DNA of 23,137 nt. Origin: CALACW01 sp002431305. Lineage in GTDB: Bacteria; Bacillota; Clostridia; Oscillospirales; Acutalibacteraceae. The notes beneath the pieces were generated by a model, which was given only the letters and a program-made list of their open reading frames with translations, was not told the origin of the DNA and did no database searches. The stretch is from NCBI GenBank assembly GCA_937890355.1, contig CALACW010000033.1, positions 1 to 23,137 of the forward strand. The letters are read 5' to 3'. Within the stretch, counting starts at the first letter, position 1. Every line of letters begins with the position of its first letter. Shown here piece after piece: positions 13,785-21,983 of the stretch. Position numbers and translations under genes: made by a program.

Positions 13785-15290
13785 TTATATATTATTTTTG
13801 TTCACATAACTTACAAACGCGTCCATGTGCGTCCTGCCCTTTTCGTCTCTTGCAAACACTCCGCACTGTTCGAGAATCGCGCTGTAAACTATGCCGATTT
13901 CATTTTTTATAATATCGACAACGTTGCTCTCGTCAATTTTATCGTATTTCTTTTTAAAATTCATAACCCAGTCATAGTGCTTGCCTATGCTCTCGTCATT
14001 CGAAAAATCTGCGCCCGAAAGTATCGCTTCTTTCAAAGAAGCCATTTCGCCTTTAAGTCTTGCGGGCAGAACGGCAAGTCCCATTACCTCGATAAGTCCG
14101 ATATTCTCTCTCTTGATATGATGATACTCGGGGTGCGGATGGTAAACGCCGTCGGGGTACTGCTCGGTCGTTATGTTGTTTCTCAAAACGAGGTCGAGTT
14201 CATAGTTTTCCCCGCGTTTTCTCGCTATCGGGGTTATCGTGTTATGCGGTACTCCGTCTGTTTCGGCGAATATAAACGCATCGGTGTCGGTGTAGCCTCT
14301 CCACGCAGACAGGATTTTTCCGCCGAGAGAACAGATTCTGTCGGTGTCCTTACCGCTTAATCTGATAACGGTCATCGGCCATTTTACAACGCCTGCCGAT
14401 ACGTCAGAAAATCCGTCAAATTTAAGTTCCCTCTCGACCTTTGCCTTAGCCATTGCAAAATCATACTTTCCGCCCTGGAAATGCTCGTGCGCGAGAATCG
14501 AACCGCCGACTATAGGCAGGTCGGCATTCGAACCGACGAAATAATGAGGCAGGAACTTAACGAACGCGAAAAGTTTTCTGAACGCCTTTTCGTCAATCTT
14601 CATCGGCGTGTGACTGCCGTTAAATACTATACAATGCTCGTTATAATAGACGTATGGCGAGTACTGCATAAACCAGTTTTCACCGCAGATATCTATGGGG
14701 ATGATTCTGTGATTCTCCCTCGCCGGGTGATTTACCCTGCCCGCGTAGCCCTCGTTTTCACGGCAGAGCATGCATTTGGGATACGAAGCCGTCTTAGCCT
14801 TAGCCGCGGCTGCGATAGCCTTGGGATCCTTTTCGGGCTTTGAAAGATTTATCGTGATATCCATATCTCCATACGGGGTATGAGTTATCCACTTCATATC
14901 CTTTTTAACCCTGTACGTTCTGATATAGTCTGAATTTCTCGAAAGTGAATAGTAATAATCCGTCGCCGAAACCCTATCATTATTGTATCTCGACATAAAT
15001 TCGCCGATAACCTCGCTCGGGCGGGGCATAAGGCAGTTCATAATTTTCGTGTCAAGCAGGTCTCTGTATGTAACCGAGTCCTCGCACACACCGTTTTTAA
15101 CCGCAAAATCAAGCAAAACCTTCAGGATTTCTTCAAGTTCGGCACCCTTTACGGCTTCGCATTCTTCATAATCGTCAGAACCGATAACGTCTAAAATAAG
15201 ATTCCTTGCATAAACGCCGTCGGCGGGTTTTATAAGTTCTTTTTCTATACCGTAATTTACAAGAGAAGCGACTGCTTCATATACTGTCAT
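13785..15290 (-). CDS. galT: UTP/UDP-glucose-hexose-1-phosphate uridylyltransferase, class II
   Basis: Leloir pathway enzyme that swaps UMP between UDP-glucose and galactose-1-phosphate. The 501-residue protein is of the long class II type found in Firmicutes. It has a Cys pair (C173, C176: KCMLCRENEG), the RENHRIIPI stretch, GSHTPM, and the active-site segment GGSILAHEHFQGG (H268, H270). The C-terminal half contains EYHHIKRENIGLIEVMGLAVLP. The ATG at 15290 is preceded by GAGG; an ATG at 15305 has no ribosome binding site. galK and galE are not adjacent, so it appears to be a single-gene unit with its own promoter (15315-15343). No clear terminator follows, so some transcripts may run on into small peptide 3. 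Confidence 0.95.
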   Translation of the reverse strand: MTVYEAVASLVNYGIEKELIKPADGVYARNLILDVIGSDDYEECEAVKGAELEEILKVLLDFAVKNGVCEDSVTYRDLLDTKIMNCLMPRPSEVIGEFMSRYNNDRVSATDYYYSLSRNSDYIRTYRVKKDMKWITHTPYGDMDITINLSKPEKDPKAIAAAAKAKTASYPKCMLCRENEGYAGRVNHPARENHRIIPIDICGENWFMQYSPYVYYNEHCIVFNGSHTPMKIDEKAFRKLFAFVKFLPHYFVGSNADLPIVGGSILAHEHFQGGKYDFAMAKAKVERELKFDGFSDVSAGVVKWPMTVIRLSGKDTDRICSLGGKILSAWRGYTDTDAFIFAETDGVPHNTITPIARKRGENYELDLVLRNNITTEQYPDGVYHPHPEYHHIKRENIGLIEVMGLAVLPARLKGEMASLKEAILSGADFSNDESIGKHYDWVMNFKKKYDKIDESNVVDIIKNEIGIVYSAILEQCGVFARDEKGRTHMDAFVSYVNKNNI

Positions 15291-15314
15291 ATTTACCAAC
15301 CTCATTTCTAACTA

Positions 15315-15343
15315 ATTATACTTTAATTCGTATTTCTTTACAA
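15315..15343 (-). promoter_or_regulatory. Sigma-A promoter of galT
   Basis: -35 TTGTAA (15343-15338), 17-nt spacer, consensus -10 TATAAT (15320-15315) on the minus strand. Confidence 0.75.
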
Positions 15344-15360
15344 GCGTTTAATTAAAAATA

Positions 15361-15389
15361 TTGAATTTTGTCGTAATTTATAGTAGAAT
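15361..15389 (+). promoter_or_regulatory. Sigma-A promoter of the YnzC-like gene
   Basis: -35 TTGAAT (15361-15366), 17-nt spacer, -10 TAGAAT (15384-15389). It lies back to back with the galT promoter. Confidence 0.6.
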
Positions 15390-15420
15390 ACAGGTAGTAG
15401 AATATAGGACGGTGATTATA

Positions 15421-15639
15421 ATGGAACAGAAAAATATAGACAGATTAAACGCACTTGCAAAATCGGCTAAAGAAAGAGAGCTTACCGACGAGGAAAAGGA
15501 CGAACAGCAAAAGTTACGACGCGAATACATCGACGCGTACAAAGCCTCGCTTCACGGAGTATTGAGCAACTCGTACATCGTCCGCCCCGACGGAACAAAG
15601 GAAAAGGTCAGACGCAAAAAACCGCAGAACAACAATTAA
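15421..15639 (+). CDS. DUF896 (YnzC-like) small protein
   Basis: The 72-residue product starts MEQKNIDRLNALAKSAKERE and continues LTDEEKDEQQKLRREYIDAY, the helical-hairpin signature of the DUF896/YnzC family. The C-terminal part (SYIVRPDGTKEKVRRKKPQ) is basic. Family knowledge: B. subtilis YnzC is a small helical protein encoded with a cell-division inhibitor in the SOS response, but the biochemical role of the family is unknown. The upstream reading frame is open, but the ATG at 15421 has GGACGGTG before it and gives the family length. No SOS genes are beside it here. Monocistronic, with promoter and terminator. Confidence 0.9.
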   Translation: MEQKNIDRLNALAKSAKERELTDEEKDEQQKLRREYIDAYKASLHGVLSNSYIVRPDGTKEKVRRKKPQNNN

Positions 15640-15659
15640 ATTCAAAATATACAGCAAAA

Positions 15660-15707
15660 AGGTCCGCATCGATTCGAAAACTTACGAAACGATACGGACC
15701 TGTTTTT
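15660..15707. terminator. Bidirectional terminator between the YnzC-like gene and mscS
   Basis: Stem AGGTCCG/CGGACCT (15660-15666 with 15695-15701) extended by ATCG/CGAT inside one mismatch, with T tract on the right and an A tract on the left (T on the minus strand). The mscS stop codon lies at its right edge. Confidence 0.85.
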
Positions 15708-16614
15708 AGTTTTTATTATCGATATGAACGTCCATCTGCGGGTACGGAATTCCTATCGAATGAGCGTCAAGCTGTTCTTTTATCTGCTCTAAAAGCGTAA
15801 ATTTCGTCTGCCAGTAGTCCTCCGACTTACACCACGCGCGCAGCTGAAAATCAAGCGCGCTGTCTCCGTAGTTCGTGAGAACCGCCTCGCATTCGGGAGT
15901 GTCGAGAACAAGCTCGTTATCCTGCGCGGCTTTCATCAAAAGATTCTTAACCGTCTGTGCGTCGGCTGAATAATCAACCGAAACGTCAAGTATCAGCTTT
16001 CTTGTATCGAACGCGTTACAGTCGGTTATGGCTGTGTTTGAAATCTCGCTGTTGGGAATCAAAACCATGCTGTTGTCGGGAGTTATAATTTTCGTGTAGA
16101 AAATATTTATCGACTTTACAATACCCGAATACTGTCCGGACGAAATAAAATCGCCGACCTTAAACGGCTTCATAACGGCTATGATAAACCCGCCCGCGAT
16201 GTTGCTCAGACTGCCCTGCAGCGCAAGTCCGACGGCAAGACCGCACGAACCGATTATCGTTATCATGGAAGCCATCGGAACTCCGAGAATCGAAGCGACG
16301 ACTATCACGAGCAGTATTTTAAGACCTATCGAAACAACGCTCTTCATAAACGAAGCCATGGTCGGGTCGATTTTAGAATACGCCTTTGATTTTTTGAATT
16401 TATTGACACAGATATTTATAAGTCTCCAGCCGATTACGAGAATAACAAGTCCGATAAGAAGATTTATTCCCGCCGAGGCAAGATAATCCTTAATCTGCTC
16501 CCAAAGCTTTTCAAAAAACGATGTTGTTTTTTCAATATTTTCCTGCGTGTTTCCGAAGCTGACCGTCATATCCTCGACGGCTTTTTGCAGGGACGTAAAA
16601 CCTTCGCTGTTCAT
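15706..16614 (-). CDS. Small-conductance mechanosensitive channel, MscS family
   Basis: Membrane channel that opens under tension and releases solutes during osmotic downshock. In the 302-residue protein, membrane helices lie at about 47-70, 90-113 and 117-148. The third carries the pore-lining Gly/Ala pattern (GSCGLAVGLALQGSLSNIAGGF), followed by the beta domain (KPFKVGDFISSGQYSGIVKS, TPDNSMVLIPNSEISNTAI) and the C-terminal alpha/beta domain. The N-terminal 45 residues are a helical cytosolic or peripheral extension. Its ATG overlaps the nadC stop as ATGA and no ribosome binding site is visible, so translation is probably coupled to nadC. An NAD-synthesis operon is an unusual host for an MscS gene. 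Confidence 0.94.
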   Translation of the reverse strand: MNSEGFTSLQKAVEDMTVSFGNTQENIEKTTSFFEKLWEQIKDYLASAGINLLIGLVILVIGWRLINICVNKFKKSKAYSKIDPTMASFMKSVVSIGLKILLVIVVASILGVPMASMITIIGSCGLAVGLALQGSLSNIAGGFIIAVMKPFKVGDFISSGQYSGIVKSINIFYTKIITPDNSMVLIPNSEISNTAITDCNAFDTRKLILDVSVDYSADAQTVKNLLMKAAQDNELVLDTPECEAVLTNYGDSALDFQLRAWCKSEDYWQTKFTLLEQIKEQLDAHSIGIPYPQMDVHIDNKN

Positions 16615-17450
16615 TTCGCTATTTTCATCGATATATCAAAGGCCTTTACGGAGTGCGTGAGCGCACCCATCGATATTATATCGACTCCGGCTTTTCCTAC
16701 CTCGGCTATATTGTCTAACGTAACGTTTCCGCTCGCTTCGGTGAGCGCACGTTTATCTATTATTTTAACAGCCTCGCGCATTGTATCGACGTCCATATTG
16801 TCAAGCATTATGATATCCGCGCCGGCTTTTACGGCTTCTTTAACTTCGTCAAGGTCTCGTGTCTCTACCTCAATTTTTACCGTATGACCGATTTTCTGTC
16901 TTAACAGTCCGACGGTTTTTTCGATTCCGCCGCCCGCGTCTATGTGATTGTCCTTAAGCATAGCCGCGTCGGAGAGATTGAAACGGTGATTTCTGCCCCC
17001 TCCGCACGTTACGGCATATTTCTGCAAAGCGCGCAGTCCGGGGAGCGTTTTTCTCGTGTCGGCAATCGACGCGCCTGTGCCCTCGACGGCGTTTACCGCG
17101 CGGGACGTCATCGTCGCAATGCCCGACATGTGCTGTATTAAATTGAGCGCGGTGCGTTCACCCTGTAACATAAGAACGCCCTTGCCGGAAAAATTAACTA
17201 TAACGTCACCTTTTTTTATTTCATCGCCGTCATTTTTGAGCTTTTCATATTCAAAAGTATCGTCGAGAAGCTCGAAAACTCTCATTGCGATATCGATTCC
17301 GCACAGAACGCCGTCGGCTTTTGATACAAAATATGCGTTTACCCGCTCATTTTCGTCGAGAACGTACGCGGACGAAATATCAAGATAATTAATATCCTCT
17401 TTTATCGCGTTTTTTATAATATCGTCAACGTAGAATTTGGGCAGTATCAC
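16611..17450 (-). CDS. nadC: Nicotinate-nucleotide pyrophosphorylase (carboxylating); quinolinate phosphoribosyltransferase
   Basis: Makes nicotinate mononucleotide from quinolinate and PRPP, releasing CO2: third step of de novo NAD synthesis. The 279-residue protein shows GERTALNLIQHMSGIATMT (97-115), DTRKTLPGLRALQKYAV (131-147), GGGRNHR (150-156) and DAAMLKDNHI (161-170). Later come IEVETRDLDEVKEA and the barrel loop ADIIMLDNMD. I chose the GTG at 17450. It overlaps the nadB stop as GTGA, has AAGGAGG 10 nt upstream, and yields the usual N-terminus; the longer ATG frame would run 40 nt inside nadB. Second gene of nadB-nadC-mscS. Confidence 0.95.
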   Translation of the reverse strand: MILPKFYVDDIIKNAIKEDINYLDISSAYVLDENERVNAYFVSKADGVLCGIDIAMRVFELLDDTFEYEKLKNDGDEIKKGDVIVNFSGKGVLMLQGERTALNLIQHMSGIATMTSRAVNAVEGTGASIADTRKTLPGLRALQKYAVTCGGGRNHRFNLSDAAMLKDNHIDAGGGIEKTVGLLRQKIGHTVKIEVETRDLDEVKEAVKAGADIIMLDNMDVDTMREAVKIIDKRALTEASGNVTLDNIAEVGKAGVDIISMGALTHSVKAFDISMKIAK

Positions 17451-18925
17451 TGCTCCTCGACCTCCTTTAATATAATTCTCGCGCACGTCGCCATGCTCAG
17501 AGTTTCGCAGAATTCGGTAGTAATCGCGTACTTTCCTCCGCGCAGTCTTTTAAGAATACTGTCAATTTGGAAAAGTCCCTGTCTTACCGCCGCCTGGTCG
17601 GGGAATACAAAATACGCTCTCTGCATTATCGAACGAATATCCGTCTTTATAGAAGCGGGAACGGGTGCGCCCGACGCGTCATACGAATACGGATGTTCCT
17701 CAACCCTCGGGAATCCCGCAGACATACAGCGTTTGATGTCGTCGGCAGCTCTTTTTGAGAATACAAGAGCCTCAAGAAGCGAGTTACTGGCGAGCCTGTT
17801 CTTACCGTGAACGCCGGTGTTGGCGCACTCACCCGCAGCGTAGAGTCTCGAAACGGTCGTTCTCGCATCGAGATCTGTCTCGATTCCGCCCATTAAATAA
17901 TGCTGACAGGGAAATATCGGTATCATGTCCTTAGTCATATCAACCCCGTGTTTGAGACATCCGGCATATATTCCCGGAAATCTGTTTTTAAGGAATTCGC
18001 TGTCCTCGTGCGTTATATCAAGATAAAAATGATTGCTTCCGGTTCGTCTCGACTCAAGGATTATCGACTTTGAAACAACGTCTCTGGGCGCCAGCTCCAG
18101 GCGCTTGTCGTATCTGTCCATAAAACGCTCTTTATTAACGTTTTTAAGATACGCGCCCTCGCCTCTTACCGATTCGCTGATAAGAAACTGTTCGCCGTCG
18201 TCGGAGTCAAACGCCGTCGGGTGGAACTGAACATAACTTAAATTTTTTATCGACGCCCCCAGTTCGTACGCGATTCTGATTCCGTCGCCGGTAGCAGTCT
18301 TGGGGTTTGTCGTGTATTTATAAATTCTGCCGATACCGCCCGTACAGAGTATACAATACGAGCAGAAAACGCTGTGCAGAACGTCGTTCGTAATGATATC
18401 GGCTCTGAATCCGCTCTTGACTCTGACAAGTCTGTACAGCGCGGAATTTTCACACTGCTCTATATTTTCACGTTTTTCAACCTGTTCATTGAGTTTTTTG
18501 ACAATTTCAGCGCCGGTTGTATCTTTATGATGCATGATACGGCGTTTCGAATGTCCGCCCTCGAGCGTTTTGTCAAGAGTTCCGTCAGGCTTTTTGTCAA
18601 AGTCTACGCCCATGTTCTCCATTATATCCGTAACGGCTTTGGGTCCCTCGTGAACGAGAAGATCGACAGCCTCGGGGTCGTTCGCCTGACGGCCTGCTAT
18701 CATGGTATCGTTGAAATGCTCCTCATAGCTGTCGTATTTTAAATCAAGAACAGCCGCAACTCCGCCCTGAGCAAGATTGCTGTTAGAGGTTATTTTATCA
18801 TATTTGCAAAGAAGGAGCACGTCCGTATTTTCGTCAAACTGAAGCGCGCCGTATTTGCCCGCTACTCCGCTTCCGACGATTAAAACATCATACACTTTTT
18901 TCTTTGTTAATTGTTTATCCGACAT
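17447..18925 (-). CDS. nadB: L-aspartate oxidase
   Basis: FAD enzyme that oxidises L-aspartate to iminoaspartate, the first step of de novo NAD synthesis; fumarate is the likely acceptor in an anaerobe. The 492-residue protein has the FAD motif VLIVGSGVAGKYGAL (14-28), SNLAQGGVAAVL, ESVRGEGAYLKN, FPCQHYLMGGIETD and AAGECANTGVHGKNRLASNS. It is somewhat shorter than the E. coli enzyme, with a reduced C-terminal helical part. The ATG at 18925 is preceded by TAAGGTG; a GTG three codons earlier overlaps that site and is less likely. nadA (quinolinate synthase), the usual neighbour, is absent from the window and must lie elsewhere if the route is complete. Confidence 0.95.
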   Translation of the reverse strand: MSDKQLTKKKVYDVLIVGSGVAGKYGALQFDENTDVLLLCKYDKITSNSNLAQGGVAAVLDLKYDSYEEHFNDTMIAGRQANDPEAVDLLVHEGPKAVTDIMENMGVDFDKKPDGTLDKTLEGGHSKRRIMHHKDTTGAEIVKKLNEQVEKRENIEQCENSALYRLVRVKSGFRADIITNDVLHSVFCSYCILCTGGIGRIYKYTTNPKTATGDGIRIAYELGASIKNLSYVQFHPTAFDSDDGEQFLISESVRGEGAYLKNVNKERFMDRYDKRLELAPRDVVSKSIILESRRTGSNHFYLDITHEDSEFLKNRFPGIYAGCLKHGVDMTKDMIPIFPCQHYLMGGIETDLDARTTVSRLYAAGECANTGVHGKNRLASNSLLEALVFSKRAADDIKRCMSAGFPRVEEHPYSYDASGAPVPASIKTDIRSIMQRAYFVFPDQAAVRQGLFQIDSILKRLRGGKYAITTEFCETLSMATCARIILKEVEEQ

Positions 18926-18957
18926 AATAAACACCTTACATATTAAAATTCACGTTA

Positions 18958-18987
18958 ATTATAGCACGTTTAAAACTATTTTGTATA
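18958..18987 (-). promoter_or_regulatory. Promoter of the nadB-nadC-mscS operon
   Basis: Consensus -10 TATAAT (18963-18958) with a weak -35 TATACA (18987-18982) at 18-nt spacing on the minus strand. The poor -35 would fit an activated or regulated promoter; no known operator was recognised. Confidence 0.5.
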
Positions 18988-19009
18988 CTCTTTTTTAAAT
19001 AAATATAAC

Positions 19010-19038
19010 TTGAACATATGCGTTTATTATGGTAAAAT
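19010..19038 (+). promoter_or_regulatory. Sigma-A promoter of hflX
   Basis: -35 TTGAAC (19010-19015), 17-nt spacer ending TGG (extended -10), -10 TAAAAT (19033-19038). Confidence 0.65.
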
Positions 19039-19069
19039 GTAACGTACAAAGACACAAGAGGCATTTTTT

Positions 19070-20344
19070 ATGACTGAATTTCATCATAATTCCGACGAAA
19101 AAGAGAGATGTATTCTCGTAAGCGTCGACACGGGTTATTTTGACGCCGAACTTTCGATAAACGAGCTAGAACAGCTCGCCGAAACCGCGGGAGCCGAAAT
19201 TTACGGCAAAATGATACAAAAACGCGGCAAGCCCGAAAACACGACGTATATCGGCGAGGGCAAGCTGTATGAACTGCGCGATATGTGCAAATCGGCGGAT
19301 ATCGACCTGCTCATTTTCGACGGAGAACTGACTCCCTCTCAGCAGAGGAATATAGAATATTTCACGGATGTCAGAGTAATTGACAGAACAACGCTGATTC
19401 TTGACATATTCGCCCTGAATGCGAGAACCGGCGAGGGCAAACTCCAGGTTGAGCTTGCACAGCTTAAGTATATGCTTCCCCGTCTTTCCGGCAAGGGAAC
19501 ATCCATGTCAAGACTCGGCGGCGGAATCGGAACGAGAGGTCCCGGCGAGAGCAAATTGGAAAGCGACAGGAGACATATACGAAGGCGGATTAAATCGCTC
19601 GAGGATGCTCTCGAAAACGTGGTAAAAAGAAGATCGCTCCTTCATAAACGCAGAGAGAAAACGGGCGTTACCACAGTCGCAATCGTGGGCTATACGAACG
19701 CCGGCAAATCGACTTTGTTAAACGCGTTAACAGACGCGGGAGTTCTGACTGAAAATAAACTTTTCGCAACTCTTGACCCGACATCACGCGCATTAAAGCT
19801 TCCCGACGGCAGATCGGTAATTCTCGTCGACACGGTAGGATTTATTTCAAGACTTCCCCACTCGCTCGTTGAATCGTTCAAATCCACGCTTGAGGAGGTC
19901 GTTTACGCAGACCTTATTTTAAACGTATGCGACGCGTCGAATCCCGATTACGAACAGCAGATTGAGGTAACTCTCGATACGATAAAGGAACTCGGAGCGT
20001 CGGACAAACCTGTCCTTACCGTGTTTAACAAATGCGACCTTACGCCGAATCTTCACTTTTTCTCCGTAGACAGGAATACGGTCAGAATTTCGGCAAAAAC
20101 AGGCGAAGGACTTTCACTTCTGCTTGCAAAAATCGCCTCCATGCTCGAAAACACGAGACGAAGAGTTAAACTTATAATTCCTTATTCGGACGGAAATTTA
20201 ACGTCGAGAATCAGAAATGAAGGAGAACTGATAAGCGAGGAATATACTCCTGACGGAATTATGCTCGACGCTGTTCTCGACTCCGGTTTTTTAAACCTCG
20301 TAAAGGATTATATTGTTCCGGACGAAACACATAACAACGAATAA
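19070..20344 (+). CDS. hflX: Ribosome-rescue GTPase HflX
   Basis: GTPase that binds 50S subunits and splits stalled or hibernating 70S ribosomes under stress. The 424-residue protein has the HflX N-terminal domain (TTYIGEGKLYELR, IFDGELTPSQQRNIE), the linker signature SRLGGGIGTRGPGESKLESD (147-166) and a coiled helical pair. The G domain has GYTNAGKST (207-215), DTVGF (254-258), NKCD (320-323) and SAKTGEG. A C-terminal domain completes the family length. AGAGG precedes the ATG. It is divergent from nadB. The deacetylase gene begins 39 nt behind it and is probably cotranscribed. Confidence 0.95.
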   Translation: MTEFHHNSDEKERCILVSVDTGYFDAELSINELEQLAETAGAEIYGKMIQKRGKPENTTYIGEGKLYELRDMCKSADIDLLIFDGELTPSQQRNIEYFTDVRVIDRTTLILDIFALNARTGEGKLQVELAQLKYMLPRLSGKGTSMSRLGGGIGTRGPGESKLESDRRHIRRRIKSLEDALENVVKRRSLLHKRREKTGVTTVAIVGYTNAGKSTLLNALTDAGVLTENKLFATLDPTSRALKLPDGRSVILVDTVGFISRLPHSLVESFKSTLEEVVYADLILNVCDASNPDYEQQIEVTLDTIKELGASDKPVLTVFNKCDLTPNLHFFSVDRNTVRISAKTGEGLSLLLAKIASMLENTRRRVKLIIPYSDGNLTSRIRNEGELISEEYTPDGIMLDAVLDSGFLNLVKDYIVPDETHNNE

Positions 20345-20383
20345 CATTTAAACAAATATATATTTGAAAGGATATCATAACAC

Positions 20384-21277
20384 ATGGATAAGTATCTCAT
20401 AATCAACGCCGACGATTTCGGCATGTGCCACGCTCACAACGTTGCAACTATGGACTTATTAAAAAGCGGAGGCATCACTTCCGCCACAATAATGACTCCA
20501 TGTGCATGGGCACTCGAGGCAGCACAGTTTGCAAAAGAAAATCCGCAGTTCGCAATAGGCGTACACCTGACGACAACCTCTGAATGGAGCCGTTACCGCT
20601 GGGCGCCTGTTAATTCGTCAAACACCGACTCGTTAAGAGATGAGCAGGGTTATTTTTATCATGAGTCCGACCAGTTTGAAAAAAACGCGGACATTTCCGA
20701 GGCTGCGGGCGAAGTTATTGCTCAGATTGAAAAAATGCGTAAACTCGGCGTTGAGCCGTCGCACGCCGACAATCACATGGGTTCTCTCTACGGCATTGAA
20801 ACCGGCAGATTCGAGCTTCTCGGCGCTACTGTCGAAGCAGTCGGGAAGTACGGACTTCCGTTCAGATTCCCGACAAAAGTTACAGACGCAATGTTTGACA
20901 ACGCAATGCTAGACATCAAGGTTCCCAAGGAAATGGTCGAACAGCTTTTCGCTAAGTTTGAACAGCTCGGCAATGCGCATAAAGTCGCGTTGCTCGACTA
21001 CCTCATGCCCGGAGACTGGAACGGTCCTCAGGCTGAAAGCTACGACAATTTCAGAGAGTACATCTACGAACTCTACCGCTCGTTCGAACCCGGTATCACC
21101 GAGACGTATATCCACCCCGCTGTCGAGTGCGAGGAAATTAAGAACATCACCGGCACATGGAACCGCAGAGTTTGGGAGTACAAACTCTTCTCCGACCCCA
21201 AGACGAAACAGCATATCGAATCATTGGGAATTAAATTAATAAACTACCGCGACCTCAAGGCTATGAGAGGTTATTAA
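20384..21277 (+). CDS. ChbG/YdjC-type carbohydrate deacetylase
   Basis: Metal-dependent deacetylase family; characterised members remove an acetyl group from chitobiose or related N-acetylated sugars. The 297-residue protein starts MDKYLIINADDFGMCHAHN. The metal ligands of the family are visible: D10/D11 (NADDFG), H61 (GVHLTTTSEW) and H127/H131 (PSHADNHMGSLYG), along with the late ETYIHPAVE segment. No signal peptide, so cytosolic. AAAGGA lies upstream of the ATG at a rather long distance. It follows hflX by 39 nt without a terminator and ends at a 12-bp hairpin terminator. No chitobiose transport or phospho-glucosidase genes are adjacent, so the substrate is open. Confidence 0.9.
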   Translation: MDKYLIINADDFGMCHAHNVATMDLLKSGGITSATIMTPCAWALEAAQFAKENPQFAIGVHLTTTSEWSRYRWAPVNSSNTDSLRDEQGYFYHESDQFEKNADISEAAGEVIAQIEKMRKLGVEPSHADNHMGSLYGIETGRFELLGATVEAVGKYGLPFRFPTKVTDAMFDNAMLDIKVPKEMVEQLFAKFEQLGNAHKVALLDYLMPGDWNGPQAESYDNFREYIYELYRSFEPGITETYIHPAVECEEIKNITGTWNRRVWEYKLFSDPKTKQHIESLGIKLINYRDLKAMRGY

Positions 21278-21293
21278 ATCAAAACAACAAAAC

Positions 21294-21330
21294 ATCCCCG
21301 GAACCTATCATGGTTTCGGGGATATTTTTT
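21294..21330 (+). terminator. Terminator after the ChbG-type gene
   Basis: Twelve-base-pair stem (21294-21305 with 21312-21323, one G-T pair) with a 6-nt loop followed by ATTTTTT. Confidence 0.9.
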
Positions 21331-21361
21331 CCGTCTGTTACGGGGCAATCGGTATAGATGC

Positions 21362-21651
21362 CTATAAATTTTTATTCTCAATCTCCGCGCCGTAACGAAA
21401 TATGAGCGAAACGAGAATCAGCACGATTCCCGTTATAACGTTCGGAAAATTGCCGACAATCTCCGTGTTTTCTGTTTTTAACAATACGAAAATAATACCG
21501 CACAGCGTAAGAGCAATAATCGGTATATAAATAAATCCGAATCAGTTTCGAGATACCCGTAAAAACGTTCCCTGTTGCAGTAAATCAAAAACGAAACGAT
21601 ACAGATAATTAAAACCGATATAACGATGGAAACCGCAGTTTTTCGTTTCAT
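21362..21651 (-). pseudogene. Frameshifted small membrane protein
   Basis: The ATG at 21651 overlaps the stop of the upstream gene as ATGA. The frame starts MKRKTAVSIVISVLIICIVS, a membrane helix, and runs to about ETDSD before drifting into an unlikely sequence and a stop. Near 21530-21545 a shift of one base restores a second hydrophobic segment (IPIIALTLCGIIFVLL), a third (VITGIVLILVSLIF) and the end RYGAEIENKNL, stopping at 21362-21364. The total length of 290 nt is one base short of 97 codons, as expected for a single-base deletion. Intact, it would be a 96-residue protein with three membrane helices. It could be real gene decay or a sequencing error; no family recognised. Confidence 0.65.
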
Positions 21652-21935
21652 TTGCCGGAATTCTTTTTAGTCTTTCTCTTAATGCATGTTCCTGCTGCGA
21701 GACCTATCAGCATTCCGAGCGAAATTCCGATACCCGTATTATTATCGCCTATCGCCGAACCTAAAGCCGTTCCGAAACACATCCCCAGGCACATACCCTC
21801 CGCCGCATAATTACCAGGCTCGTCATCCCCGTCTTTTTTCTTTCTTCCCGAATACAAAACTGCAAGAATCACAACAAGAAGCCCCATGGCAATCCACGGC
21901 GACGCGGATTTTATAAAATCAAAAATCGAATCCAT
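21648..21935 (-). CDS. Small glycine-zipper membrane protein
   Basis: A 95-residue protein with one N-terminal membrane helix (about 13-29, WIAMGLLVVILAVLYSG), a charged loop (RKKKDGDDEPG), then a Gly/Ala-rich hydrophobic stretch (about 47-84). The stretch has GxxxG repeats (GMCLGMCFGTALGSAIG, then GIGISLGMLIGLAAG) and ends in a strongly basic tail. Such glycine zippers pack helices in membranes and occur in small membrane proteins and some two-peptide bacteriocins. There is no double-glycine leader and no processing or export gene here, so a bacteriocin call is not supported. GGAGAC precedes the ATG. Coupled by ATGA overlap to the frameshifted gene downstream. Confidence 0.7.
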   Translation of the reverse strand: MDSIFDFIKSASPWIAMGLLVVILAVLYSGRKKKDGDDEPGNYAAEGMCLGMCFGTALGSAIGDNNTGIGISLGMLIGLAAGTCIKRKTKKNSGK

Positions 21936-21983
21936 AATTACAGTCTCCTTAAATTAACTATCGTTCGGCATTTTTTATTAAAT

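Noticed and set aside
18958..18987. NiaR-type operator upstream of nadB
   Set aside because: No convincing symmetric motif could be aligned by eye around the promoter; only the weak -35 suggests regulation.
21648..21935. Glycine-zipper protein as a class IIb bacteriocin
   Set aside because: There is no double-glycine leader, no partner peptide, no peptidase-transporter gene, and an N-terminal membrane helix with a basic loop is atypical of bacteriocin precursors.
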